From contig JAXMCI010000037.1 of NCBI GenBank assembly GCA_046349435.1, forward strand, positions 12,235 through 76,234: a stretch of DNA of 64,000 nt. The letters are read 5' to 3'. Under the pieces are notes generated by a model. That model was not told where the DNA came from. It saw only the letters and a program-made list of their open reading frames with translations, and made no database searches. Positions 7,117-14,979 of the stretch are shown piece after piece. This stretch comes from JAXMCI01 sp046349435. GTDB taxonomy: Bacteria; Pseudomonadota; Alphaproteobacteria; Dongiales; Dongiaceae. Position 1 is the stretch's first letter. Every line of letters begins with the position of its first letter. The position numbers were made by a program, and so were the translations under genes.

Positions 7117-8141
7117 AGCGGTCGGCGCCCTCCGGCTCCAGCAGAGCACGCACATCGCCATAGGAATAAAAGCGGTAGCCCGCCGCCTTGGCGTGCGCGT
7201 AGGCGGCGCGCATCCCCGCGCCAGCCCGGCGAACGCCGCGACCAGCATGAACAGGTCGAGCGCGGCAGGTGGAAATTGGTCAGCAGCAGGTCGACCGCCG
7301 CCTGAACCGGTAGCCCGGCGTGATGGCGTTTCCAGCGCCGTCTCTCCGGCGAACGGCGCCACCGTGCCGCCCTCGCGCGCCGCTGCGCTCCAGCACGCAG
7401 GCTGGTGGTGCCGACGGCGACGATGCGCCCGCCGGCGCGCCGCGCCGCCGCGATCGCCGCCGCCGCGTCGGCACCTCGCCCCATTCCGCGTGCATCACGT
7501 GATCCGCCGTATCCTCGACCCCGACCGGCAGGAAGGTGCCGGCCCCGACGTACAGCGTCACCTGCGCCGCCCGGCCGATGCCGGCGCCGTCCCGGCCAGC
7601 AGCCGCGGCGTGAAATGCAACCCGGCGGTGGGCGCCGCCACCGCCCGTCGCGCGCCGCGAAGGCGATCTGGTAGTCCAGGCCGCGTCGCATCGTCGCCAG
7701 CGCGCTTGATGTGGGTGGCATCGCCCGTTGCCGCGCCAGCGCCGCCATCAGCTCGGCGCCGCCGCAGTCGAAGGCGAGCGTCACCTCGCCGCCCTCGCCC
7801 TTCCCGGCCACCGTCGCCGCGAAGCCCTCGCCGAGCTCGACCCGGTCGCCCGGCCGCAGCCGCTTGGCCGGCCGCGCGAAGGCGCGCCAGCGATCCGCCG
7901 CTTCCGCCTTGTGCAGGGTGAAACCGATCCGGGCGGCGCCGCGCCGGCCGTCGAGCCGGGCCGGGATCACCCGGGTGTCGTTGACCACCACCAGCAGGTC
8001 GCCCGGCCGCAGCAGCCCCGGCAGGTCGGCGCCGAGCCGGTCCTCGAGACCGGCGCCGACGTACAGCAGCCGCGCAGATCGCGCGGCTCCGCCCGCGTCG
8101 CGATCAGCGACGCCGGCGAGCAGAAATCGATCGACCTTCAT
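7082..8141 (-). pseudogene. queA: S-adenosylmethionine:tRNA ribosyltransferase-isomerase QueA, disrupted by many indels
   Basis: QueA transfers the ribosyl of SAM to preQ1-tRNA to make epoxyqueuosine. Family blocks appear in order but in changing frames: MKVD (ATG 8141), SPASLIATRAEPRD, RLLYVGAGL...PGLLRPGDLLVVVNDTRVIPARL, YIKRAGDDATR, DYQ, GLHFTPRLLAG, VTLYVGAGTFLPV...HVMHAEWGEV, AVGTTSLR, ITPGYRF, LLLTNFHLPRST, YRFYSYGDV. I count at least ten single-base insertions or deletions. The end reads into the palindromic repeat. Tgt, QueF and QueG are intact next door and rpmB is broken in the same stretch, so sequencing or assembly error is likelier than true decay. Confidence 0.85.
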
Positions 8142-8228
8142 CGCGACCCCGCCCGACATGCGGGCGCGGGAACGCACCAGGGCGCCTCCAGGCGGCGGCC
8201 GCCTCGCGCGACGCCTGGGCCTTGGCGA

Positions 8229-8491
8229 TCAGCGCTTCTTCAGCTGGCGCGCCTCGGCCGGCAGCTTGGCGTTCGGCGTGCCGAGCAGGAAGGCATCGAG
8301 CCCGCCATTGTGCTCGATGGTGCGGATGGCGTGCACCGTCAGGCGCAGCCGCACCTGGTGGCCGAGCGCGTCGCTCAGCAGCGCCGTCTCCTGCAGGTTC
8401 GGCAGGAAGCGCCGCGCATCCTTGTTGTTGGCGTGGCTGACGTTGTTGCCGTCTGCACGCCCGCTACCTTGATCGCGCAGCGCCGTGCCAT
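8229..8491 (-). CDS. rpmB: 50S ribosomal protein L28 (one or two frameshifts in this sequence)
   Basis: L28 begins MARRCAIK (ATG 8491) and continues VQT; after one missing base near 8450 it resumes as NNVSHANNKDARRFLPNLQ and then TALLSDALG...LRLTVHAIRTIEHNGGLDAFLL...AEARQLKKR. The family is about 75-100 residues. Beyond the in-frame stop at 8229 a further shift would give LIAKAQASREAAAAW, so the natural C-terminus may be 20 residues longer. A ribosomal protein gene cannot plausibly be a pseudogene, so the frameshift is evidence about sequence quality. It lies between queA and a DUF2061 gene, all leftward. Confidence 0.85.
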
Positions 8492-8577
8492 GATCGACCT
8501 CCGTCCGACAAAAAACCCGTAGTGCCGCGCTCGAGGGCCAGCGAGCGAGCGCAGGTTTGCCCGGCGCGGCCCCGCCG

Positions 8578-9130
8578 TCAAGGCGCGAGCTGCCGGCGCG
8601 GCCGGGGCGGCCCCAGGGGCTGCTGCGGGAGCGGCACCCGAGCGGTGCCGGGCGTGAAACGTCGCCGGCCTGTTGGCGAAATAGATGGCCGACTCGCCGG
8701 CGCCGGCGGCCGCCGCGAAGCCCAGCGCCACCAGCGGGTCTCCGGCCAAGCGTAGAACACCAGGGCGTGGCCGGCCGTGCTGACCGCCCGGAAGGACACC
8801 GTCTTGGCGAGCACCGACCTCGAGCGCCGCCGCGGTCTCGGCCGGCACCGGCTTCCAGCCAGTTCCAGGCCAGCTCGTGGGCATAGTAGAGGCCGCTGTC
8901 GACCGCCAGCGTCGCCACCACGAAGGTCCCGGCCGGTGCCGCCGCAGCCCCGGCCAGCGCCCGGTAGAGCAGCAGGTCGTAGCCGGTCACCACCGAGAGC
9001 CGTAGGTCATCGTCTTGTAGAAGGCGAGCGACCAGGCCGACGGCATCTCCTCCGCCCGGGCATGGCCGCCGGCTCCCGCCAGCAGCAGGAGCGCCAGCAC
9101 CCCGCCCCGTACCCCGGCTCCGATCCTCAT
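8578..9130 (-). pseudogene. DUF2061-type membrane protein, disrupted by indels
   Basis: The ATG at 9130 overlaps the meaB stop (ATGA). The first frame gives a signal or TM segment (GGVLALLLLAGAGG) and SLAFYKTMTYG. Family sequence then continues in other frames: LSVVTGYDLLLYRALAGAA...LYYAHELAWNWLEAG, VLAKTVSFRAVSTAGHALVFYAW, and GDPLVALGFAAAAGAGESAIYFANRP. Two copies of the (A)KTxxxR..ST motif typical of small DUF2061 inner-membrane proteins can be seen. At least four frame changes are needed. The true 3' end is uncertain (8578 is one frame's stop). Function unknown; interpretation as for queA. Confidence 0.6.
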
Positions 9131-10110
9131 AGCGCGTCCCCGTCCCGGCCCGCTCGCCCAGCGCCCTGCCGCAGCAGCCCCCGCGCCGCCGCCGTCGGCG
9201 ACGCCGGCCGCCCGCCACCGCCCGCTCGGCCGCCGCCAGCCCGGGCCAGCACCGCATCCTGGCCCAGCCAGTCTATCACCTGCTGCACCAGCTCGCTGCG
9301 CAGCCACGATGTCGCCTGCGCCGCCCGCCGCCGCGTCAGCCGGCCGCTCGCCGCCGCCGCGGCGCGGAGATCCTCCAGCTTCGTCCAGGCCTCGGCGATC
9401 CCGGCGCCGGTCAGGCCGGAGACCTGCAGCACCGGCGCCGCCTCTGGCCCGTGCAGCAGGTGCAAGGCGCTCTGGTGGTCGGCGGCGGCGCGGCCGGCGG
9501 CGGCCGCCAGCTCGCCGTCCGACTTGGTCACCAGCACGAGGTCGGCGAGCTCGACGATGCCGCGCTTGATGCCCTGCAGGTCGTCGCCGCCGCCGGGCTG
9601 GGCGAGCAGCACCAGCAGGTCGGTCATGTCGGCGACCGCCGTCTCCGACTGGCCGACGCCCACCGTCTCGATCAGCACGATCTCGAACCCGGCCGCCTCG
9701 CAGAGCAGGATCGCCTCGCGGGTGTGGCGGGCGACGCCGCCGAGCTGGTCGCCGGCCGGGGTCGGGCGGATATAGGCGGCGGGCTCGCGCGCCAGCTCGC
9801 TCATCCGCGTCTTGTCGCCGAGGATCGAGCCGCCGGAGAGCTTCGAGCTGGGATCGACCGCCAGCACGGCGAGCCGCCGCCCGAGCCCGGCGAGATGCAG
9901 CCCGAGCCGCTCGATGAAGGTCGACTTGCCGACCCCCGGCGGCCCGGAGATGCCGACCCGCAGCGCCCCGCCGGTGCGCGGCAGCAGCGCGGTGATGAGC
10001 GCCTCCGCCGCGGCGCGGTCGGCCGGCCGCCACGACTCGACCAGCGTGATCGCGCGGGCCAGCGCCCGCCGGTCGCCCGCCGCGACCCGCGCCGCCAGGT
10101 CGCCGGTCAC
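9127..10110 (-). CDS. meaB: Methylmalonyl-CoA mutase chaperone GTPase MeaB
   Basis: 327 residues, a G3E-family GTPase that protects and reloads the B12 cofactor of methylmalonyl-CoA mutase. Walker A is GPPGVGKST at residues 56-64. DPSSKLSGGSILGDKTRM, ETVGVGQSE and the TKSD base-recognition motif are all present. The GTG start at 10110 has GGGAGAGGGC just upstream, and this ribosome-binding site belongs to the palindromic repeat at 10112-10227. The mutase itself is at 20895-23042, about 11 kb away, not adjacent as in many genomes. The C-terminal tail (from about residue 290) is Gly/Ala/Arg-rich. Confidence 0.94.
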   Translation of the reverse strand: MTGDLAARVAAGDRRALARAITLVESWRPADRAAAEALITALLPRTGGALRVGISGPPGVGKSTFIERLGLHLAGLGRRLAVLAVDPSSKLSGGSILGDKTRMSELAREPAAYIRPTPAGDQLGGVARHTREAILLCEAAGFEIVLIETVGVGQSETAVADMTDLLVLLAQPGGGDDLQGIKRGIVELADLVLVTKSDGELAAAAGRAAADHQSALHLLHGPEAAPVLQVSGLTGAGIAEAWTKLEDLRAAAAASGRLTRRRAAQATSWLRSELVQQVIDWLGQDAVLARAGGGRAGGGGRPASPTAAARGLLRQGAGRAGRDGDAL

Positions 10111-10111
10111 C

Positions 10112-10227
10112 GCCCTCTCCCGCTTGCGGGAGAGGGTCGGGGCGAGGGTCGCGCCGGCGGCACCCTCACCCTCCCGTCGCTGGCGCGACGGGCCCCTCCC
10201 TCTCCCGCTCCGCGGGCGAGGGAATCA
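10112..10227. repeat. Palindromic intergenic repeat, copy 2 (between atm1 and meaB)
   Basis: Inverted-repeat array with CCCTCTCCCGC/GCGGGAGAGGG, CCCGTCGC/GCGACGGG and CCCTCTCCCGC/GCGGGCGAGGG hairpins, matching copy 1 at 7003-7116 in reverse orientation. The atm1 stop codon (TGA, 10225-10227) and the meaB Shine-Dalgarno both fall in its ends. Confidence 0.8.
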
Positions 10228-12060
10228 CACCAGCGCCTCGAGCTCGCCGTCATGCTGCGCCTCCTGCTGGCGGCGCCACATCGCGGCGTAGCGGCCGCCG
10301 CGGGCGAGCAGCTCGCCGTGGCGGCCGCGCTCGGCGACGCGGCCCTGCTCCAGCACCAGGATCTCGTCGGCGTGGATCACCGTCGAGAGGCGGTGGGCGA
10401 TGATCAGCGTGGTGCGGTTGGCGGAGACCTCGCGCAGGCTCTGCTGGATCTCCTTCTCGGTCTGGGTGTCGAGCGCCGAGGTCGCCTCGTCGAACAGCAG
10501 GATGGCCGGGTTCTTCAGGATGGTGCGGGCGATCGCCACGCGCTGCTTCTCGCCGCCGGAGAGCTTGAGGCCGCGCTCGCCGACCGCCGTCTCGTAGCCG
10601 TCGGGCAGCGCGGAGACGAAGTCGTGGATGCGGGCCAGCCGCGCCGCCGCCTCGACCTCGGCCCGGCTCGCCTCCGGCCGGCCATAGGCGATGTTGTAGT
10701 AGACCGTGTCGTTGAACAGCACGGTGTCCTGCGGGACGATGCCGATGGCGGCCCGCAGCGAGCTCTGCGCGACGTCGCGGATGTCCTGGCCGTCGATCGC
10801 GATGCGGCCCTCCTCGACGTCGTAGAAGCGGAACAGCAGCCGCCCGATGGTCGACTTGCCGGAGCCGCTGGGGCCGACGATCGCCACGGTGCGGCCGGGC
10901 TCGACGGTGAAGGAGACGTCGTCGAGGATCGGCCGGCGCGGGTCGTAGCCGAACCCGACATGCTCGAACTGCAGCCGGCCGCCGGCCAGCGCGAGCGCCG
11001 GCGCGCCCGGCGGGTCGCGGACCTCGACGCCGATGCGCAGCAGCGAGAACATCTGCTCGACGTCGATCAGCGACTGGCGGATCTCGCGATAGACGGTGCC
11101 GAGGAAGTTGAGCGGCAGGTAGAGCTGGATCAGGTAGCTGTTGACCAGCACGAAGTCGCCGACCGTCATCCGCCCGGCGACCACGCCGCGCCCGGCCATC
11201 CACATGATGACGGTGACGCCGACCGCGATGATCGCCGCCTGGCCGACATTGAGCATGGAGAGGCTGGTGCGGCTGGTCACCGCCGCCTTCTCGTAGACCT
11301 GCAGCGCCGCATCGTAGCGCCGCGCCTCGTGCGCCTCGTTGCCGAAATACTTGACCGTCTCGTAGTTGAGCAGGCTGTCGACCGCCTTGACGTTGGCCTC
11401 GGTGTCGGCGTCGTTCATCTTGCGGCGGAACTTGATCCGCCATTCCGTCACGCCCAGCGTGTACCAGATGTAGCCGGCGATGGTGACGAAGGTGACCAGC
11501 GCGAACTCGATGCTGTAGAGCCGCCACAGGATGGCGCAGACCAGCAGGATCTCGAGCAGGGTCGGCAGGATGTTGAAGAGCGTGAAGGAGAGCAGGAACT
11601 CGATGCCGTTGGTGCCGCGCTCGATCGCCCGCGACAGCCCGCCGGTGCGGCGGTCGAGGTGGAAGCGCAGCGACAGCCGGTGGAGATGCTCGAAGGTCTG
11701 CAGCGCGACGCGCCGGATGGCGCGCTGCGCCACCTTGGCGAAGACCCCGTCGCGCAGCTCGCTGAAGGTCTGCGCCGCGACCCGCGCCGCGCCGTAGGCG
11801 AGCAGGATGCCGAGCGGCAGCATGACCGCCGCGCCGCCCTTGGGCGACAGCGCGTCGACCAGCCCCTTGAAGTAGATCGGGACGTAGACGTTGGCGAGCT
11901 TGGCGACGACCAGGCAGACGACCGCCAGCACGACGCGCGCCCTGAGCCCGGGCTCGCCCTTCGGCCAGAGGTGCGGCAGCAATGCGAGCAGCGCCAGGCG
12001 CTGGCTGCCGGGCAGCGGGGCGGAGGCGGCGGCGGGGCGGGGGTGATGCGGCGGGACCAT
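10225..12060 (-). CDS. atm1: Atm1-type ABC exporter (half transporter, TM-NBD fusion)
   Basis: 611 residues with six transmembrane helices in residues about 35-340 and the ATPase domain after about 375. The Atm1/HMT1 signature LLNYETVKYFGNE in the membrane domain marks the class that exports glutathione-linked sulfur or metal conjugates and supports iron-sulfur cluster or heavy-metal homeostasis. Walker A GPSGSGKST, signature LSGGEKQRVAIARTI, Walker B ILLFDEATSALD and the switch His in IIAHRLST are intact. It functions as a homodimer in the inner membrane. The stop codon lies in a palindromic repeat. Exact substrate inferred from family only. Confidence 0.93.
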   Translation of the reverse strand: MVPPHHPRPAAASAPLPGSQRLALLALLPHLWPKGEPGLRARVVLAVVCLVVAKLANVYVPIYFKGLVDALSPKGGAAVMLPLGILLAYGAARVAAQTFSELRDGVFAKVAQRAIRRVALQTFEHLHRLSLRFHLDRRTGGLSRAIERGTNGIEFLLSFTLFNILPTLLEILLVCAILWRLYSIEFALVTFVTIAGYIWYTLGVTEWRIKFRRKMNDADTEANVKAVDSLLNYETVKYFGNEAHEARRYDAALQVYEKAAVTSRTSLSMLNVGQAAIIAVGVTVIMWMAGRGVVAGRMTVGDFVLVNSYLIQLYLPLNFLGTVYREIRQSLIDVEQMFSLLRIGVEVRDPPGAPALALAGGRLQFEHVGFGYDPRRPILDDVSFTVEPGRTVAIVGPSGSGKSTIGRLLFRFYDVEEGRIAIDGQDIRDVAQSSLRAAIGIVPQDTVLFNDTVYYNIAYGRPEASRAEVEAAARLARIHDFVSALPDGYETAVGERGLKLSGGEKQRVAIARTILKNPAILLFDEATSALDTQTEKEIQQSLREVSANRTTLIIAHRLSTVIHADEILVLEQGRVAERGRHGELLARGGRYAAMWRRQQEAQHDGELEALV

Positions 12061-12133
12061 GCCCCCCTAAGGTAAGTCGCCGGACGCCCGCGGCCAATGT
12101 CCTTGGCCGGCAGGGTGGCCGCGCGCAGACCAG

Positions 12134-12562
12134 CTATGCCGGTCTGGGGGGCAGGCCGCGCTCGTGCTTGGCCGTGTCGGGCGCCAGCACGTCCCAGGCC
12201 GGGGCGCTGGCGGTGTAGATGTCGGCGGAGGGGCGGAACAGCGCGGGCTCGTCCAGGCTGCCGGCCAGCAGCCCGACGAAGGCGGGCAGCCGCTCCAGCC
12301 GGTTGAGGACCGGGCTGCCGCAATCCGGGCAGAATCCCCGCTCCACCCGGTGGCCGGCATCGCCCGTGGTGGCGTGGAAGCGCAGCGCGCCCTCGAGCGC
12401 GACCGCCTCGCGCGGCAGGATCATCACCGCGACATGGCCGGCGCCGCTCGCCCGCTGGCAGTCCCGGCAATGGCATCTCAGCATCAGCCGCGGCGGCCCC
12501 GCGGCCCGGTAGCGGACCGCGCCGCAGGCGCAGCCGCCGGTGATCTCGGACCCTTCGCTCAT
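12134..12562 (-). CDS. GFA/CENP-V zinc-binding family protein
   Basis: 142 residues, one GFA domain (glutathione-dependent formaldehyde-activating-like fold). Zinc ligands are seen as GGCACGAVRY, CHCRDCQ and CPDCGSPV. The family is widely annotated as formaldehyde-activating, but few members have proven activity, so treat it as a zinc-binding protein of unknown substrate. It is a single gene after atm1, with about 70 bp to atm1 and 118 bp to the binding-protein gene. Confidence 0.88.
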   Translation of the reverse strand: MSEGSEITGGCACGAVRYRAAGPPRLMLRCHCRDCQRASGAGHVAVMILPREAVALEGALRFHATTGDAGHRVERGFCPDCGSPVLNRLERLPAFVGLLAGSLDEPALFRPSADIYTASAPAWDVLAPDTAKHERGLPPRPA

Positions 12563-12680
12563 GCCGGCCCCCCTCGCCCTGGCCGCCGGCATGATCGTCC
12601 GGCGGCGGGCGCCGGGCAAGCGGCGCCAGCCGCCGCGCGCCCGGCACCCGTCTGGCCGGCGTCCACCTGGCCGGCGTCCC

Positions 12681-13802
12681 CTATTGCCGCTCGGCGTAGT
12701 GCCCGCCGTGCCAGACATAGACGACGTATTTCGGGTCGAGCACGTCGCCCTTGGCATCGAACTGCAGCGTGCCCACCACTGTGTCGAAGGGCCGGCCGTG
12801 CAGCACCTTCACGACCTTCTCCAGGTCGGTCGAGCCCGCCTCGGTCACGGCCGCGGCGAAGACCTGGATCGCGGCATAGGTGTAGAGGGTGTAGCCCTCC
12901 GGGTCGAAGCCCTGCTTCTTGAACGCCGCCACCACCGCGGCCGCGGCCGGGTTCTTGCGCGGGTCGGGGGCGAAGGTGAAGAGCAGCCCCTCGGCGGCCG
13001 GGCCGGCGATGCTGGCGAGCTCGTCGGTGGCGTTGGCGTCGCCCGACATGAACTGCGCGCCATAGCCCTGGTCGCGCGCCTGGCGGACGATCAGCCCGAC
13101 GTCGGTGTGGTAGCCGCCGATATAGACCAGCTCGATGCGCGCCTGCTTCAGCCGGGTGACCAGCGCGGTGAAGTCCTTGTCGCCGGCGGTGTAGGATTCG
13201 TACATCGCCTCGGTGACGCCCTTGGCGTTGAGCTGCCGCCTGGTCTCGTCGGCCAGGCCTTTGCCGTAGGCGCTCTTGTCGTGCAGGATGGCGATGCGCT
13301 TGCCCGGGAAGGTGGCGGCGATGAAGCTGCCCGCCGTCACCCCCTGCTTGTCGTCCCGCCCGCAGGTGCGGAAGACGTTGTCCCAGCCCTTCTTCGCCGC
13401 CTCCTCGGTGAAGGCGGGGTTGGTCGAGGCCGGGGTGATCTGCAGGATGCCGTTTTCGTTGTAGACGGCCGAGGCGGGGATCGAGGAGCCGGAGCAGTAA
13501 TGGCCGTCGACGAACACCACCTTGCGATGCGCCATGTCGTTGGCCACCGAGACCGCCTGCTTCGGGTCGCAGGCATCGTCGCCGACCGACAGCACCAGCT
13601 TCTGGCCGAGCAGCCCGCCCTTGGCGTTGATGTCGTCCACCGCCAGCGTGGCGCCACGCTTCATCTGGTCGCCGAAGATGGCGTACTGGCCGGTCATCGG
13701 CCCGACCGTGGCGATGGCGATGTCGGCGCGGGCCGGCGCCGCCCCGAGGGCCAGCGGCAGCAGGGCCAGCAACAGGCCGGGGAGCAGCAACGATGGCTTC
13801 AT
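12681..13802 (-). CDS. Branched-chain amino-acid-type ABC substrate-binding protein (LivJ/LivK family)
   Basis: 373 residues with a Sec signal peptide (residues 1-26, cleavage after ARA) and a type I periplasmic-binding fold. Characteristic pieces are IATVGPMTGQYAIFGDQMKRGA, GLLGQKLVLSVGDDACDPKQA, ITPASTNPAFTE, FRTCGRDDKQG and YTYAAIQVFAAAV. It begins at the ATG at 13802. No LivH, M, G or F genes are in the window, so it is an orphan receptor or works with a distant permease. It is divergent from a CGNR regulator 59 bp away; the intergenic inverted repeats suggest that regulator controls it. Confidence 0.92.
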   Translation of the reverse strand: MKPSLLLPGLLLALLPLALGAAPARADIAIATVGPMTGQYAIFGDQMKRGATLAVDDINAKGGLLGQKLVLSVGDDACDPKQAVSVANDMAHRKVVFVDGHYCSGSSIPASAVYNENGILQITPASTNPAFTEEAAKKGWDNVFRTCGRDDKQGVTAGSFIAATFPGKRIAILHDKSAYGKGLADETRRQLNAKGVTEAMYESYTAGDKDFTALVTRLKQARIELVYIGGYHTDVGLIVRQARDQGYGAQFMSGDANATDELASIAGPAAEGLLFTFAPDPRKNPAAAAVVAAFKKQGFDPEGYTLYTYAAIQVFAAAVTEAGSTDLEKVVKVLHGRPFDTVVGTLQFDAKGDVLDPKYVVYVWHGGHYAERQ

Positions 13803-13820
13803 GGCGTGACCTCCGGATAA

Positions 13821-13858
13821 GGTGACTCGATGTCACCACCTATCTACGTTTAGATGGT
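13821..13858. promoter_or_regulatory. Two inverted repeats between livK-like gene and CGNR regulator
   Basis: GGTGAC-TCGAT-GTCACC at 13821-13837 is a perfect 6-bp inverted repeat. ATCTA-CGTT-TAGAT at 13842-13855 is a second, extended by ACC/GGT on its flanks. They occupy most of the 59-bp divergent space and end 4 bp before the CGNR start codon, an ideal place for autoregulation plus control of the transport gene. The protein that binds is inferred. Confidence 0.55.
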
Positions 13859-13861
13859 AAC

Positions 13862-14503
13862 ATGAGCGCGCGCAACAGCACCGCGACGGAGGGTCGTGCC
13901 GGCAGCCTGCACCTGGTCGGCGGCATGCTCTGCCTCGACTTCGCCAACACCACGAGCGGCCGCGGCAGCACCCGCCCGCTCGACCATCTCCGCTGCTACG
14001 GGGACCTGGTCGCCTGGGCGGAGCATGCCGGCCTGGTCGGCGCCGCCGACGCCGACCGGCTGCGCGCCGACGCCGAAGCCGACCCCAGGGCGGCCGGGGC
14101 GGTGCTCGCCCAGGCGATCGAGCTGCGCGAGGGCGTGCATGCGGTGTTCCGCGCCATCGCCGGCGGCGGCGAGCCGCCCGAGCCGGCGGTGGCCGCGCTC
14201 AACGCCGCGCTCGCCCGGGCGCTGGCGCATCTGCGGGTCAGCCGCCGCGGCGGCGCCTACGCGCTCGGCTGGGTGGTCGACGGGCCGGCGCTCGACCGCA
14301 TGCTCTGGCCGATCGCCCGCTCCGCCGCCGAGCTGCTCAGCGAGGGCCCGCTCCAGCGCGTCCGGCAGTGCCCCGGCCCGGTCTGCGGCTGGCTGTTCCT
14401 CGACGCCACCAAGAACGGCCGGCGCCGCTGGTGCGACATGAAGGTCTGCGGCAGCCGCGACAAGGCCCGTCGCTACCACCGCCGCAAGGCGGCGTCGGCG
14501 TAG
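13862..14503 (+). CDS. ABATE/CGNR zinc-finger transcriptional regulator
   Basis: 213 residues. The N-terminal ABATE domain (LHLVGGMLCLDFANTTSGR) is a putative stress-induced ligand-binding region. The C-terminal CGNR-type zinc finger reads RVRQCPGPVCGWLFLD...RRRWCDMKVCGSRDKARRYHRR; the final motif is CGSR in place of CGNR. Proteins of this family are DNA-binding regulators. There is no Shine-Dalgarno between the operator-like repeats and the ATG, and TAGATG sits 7 bp upstream as a possible -10, so the transcript may be leaderless. Divergent from a LivK-type gene. Confidence 0.85.
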   Translation: MSARNSTATEGRAGSLHLVGGMLCLDFANTTSGRGSTRPLDHLRCYGDLVAWAEHAGLVGAADADRLRADAEADPRAAGAVLAQAIELREGVHAVFRAIAGGGEPPEPAVAALNAALARALAHLRVSRRGGAYALGWVVDGPALDRMLWPIARSAAELLSEGPLQRVRQCPGPVCGWLFLDATKNGRRRWCDMKVCGSRDKARRYHRRKAASA

Positions 14504-14979
14504 CGAGGGATTGTCTCACGCGAAGGCGCGAAGCCGCCAAGGAGCCGCGCGAAGCCGGGCAGCAGTGGTGCCGAGGGAGAGGCCGCAGTTTTGGCACGCG
14601 GAGGCGCGGAGAACGCGGAGGGCGCCGCGGCCCCGCCGTGCCGACCTCGCCCTTCGACAAGCTCAGGACGAGGTTTCAGAGGGCGCGGGCGCGGCTTCCG
14701 ATAGCACGAGCCGCGGCACCAGTTGATCCGCGCTGCCCGGCGGGCGCGACATGACGAGGTGAGAGGGGGCAGGCGCAGCTTCGGAAGAGCCTCATCCTGA
14801 GCTTGTCGAAGGATGAGGCCGGCACGGCATTGCCGCGGGACCTCTTTCGCGTCTTCGCGCCTTCGCGTGAGACAATCTTCCTCGGCACGAAGCCGCGGCG
14901 CCCCCGCGCCTCTCCTCCGCGCCTCCGCGCCTCCGCGTGCCCCCCTGCGGCGCCCGAGCCCGGACGCCGCCCCCGCCGG
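14504..14979. repeat. Mosaic of dispersed intergenic repeats (no gene)
   Basis: 476 bp without a credible gene. A perfect 25-bp inverted repeat (14509-14533 and 14853-14877, containing GTCTCACGCGAAGGCGCG) brackets it. Inside are a second inverted pair (GCACGCGGAGGCGCGGAG near 14594, complement near 14925) and two forms of the CCTTCGACAAGCTCAGGA element (14644-14675 and, inverted and palindromic, 14790-14818). Parts recur at 34396-34645, 57241-57345 and 58870-59145. It lies between convergent gene ends, so transcription termination is a plausible role. Confidence 0.7.

Noticed and set aside
7082..8141. Calling queA a biologically decayed pseudogene that ends queuosine synthesis
   Set aside because: The adjacent ribosomal protein gene shows the same kind of indels, and the other three queuosine genes are intact, so sequence error is the simpler explanation.
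9451..12075. An 874-codon frame on the plus strand across meaB and atm1
   Set aside because: Antisense shadow of two well-recognised genes with intact motifs; Asp/Arg-rich translation typical of the complement of GC-rich coding sequence.
14644..14675. Treating the CTTCGACAAGCTCAG element as a gene-specific terminator
   Set aside because: It recurs in at least four unrelated intergenic places in the window in both orientations, so it is a dispersed repeat; any terminator role is secondary.
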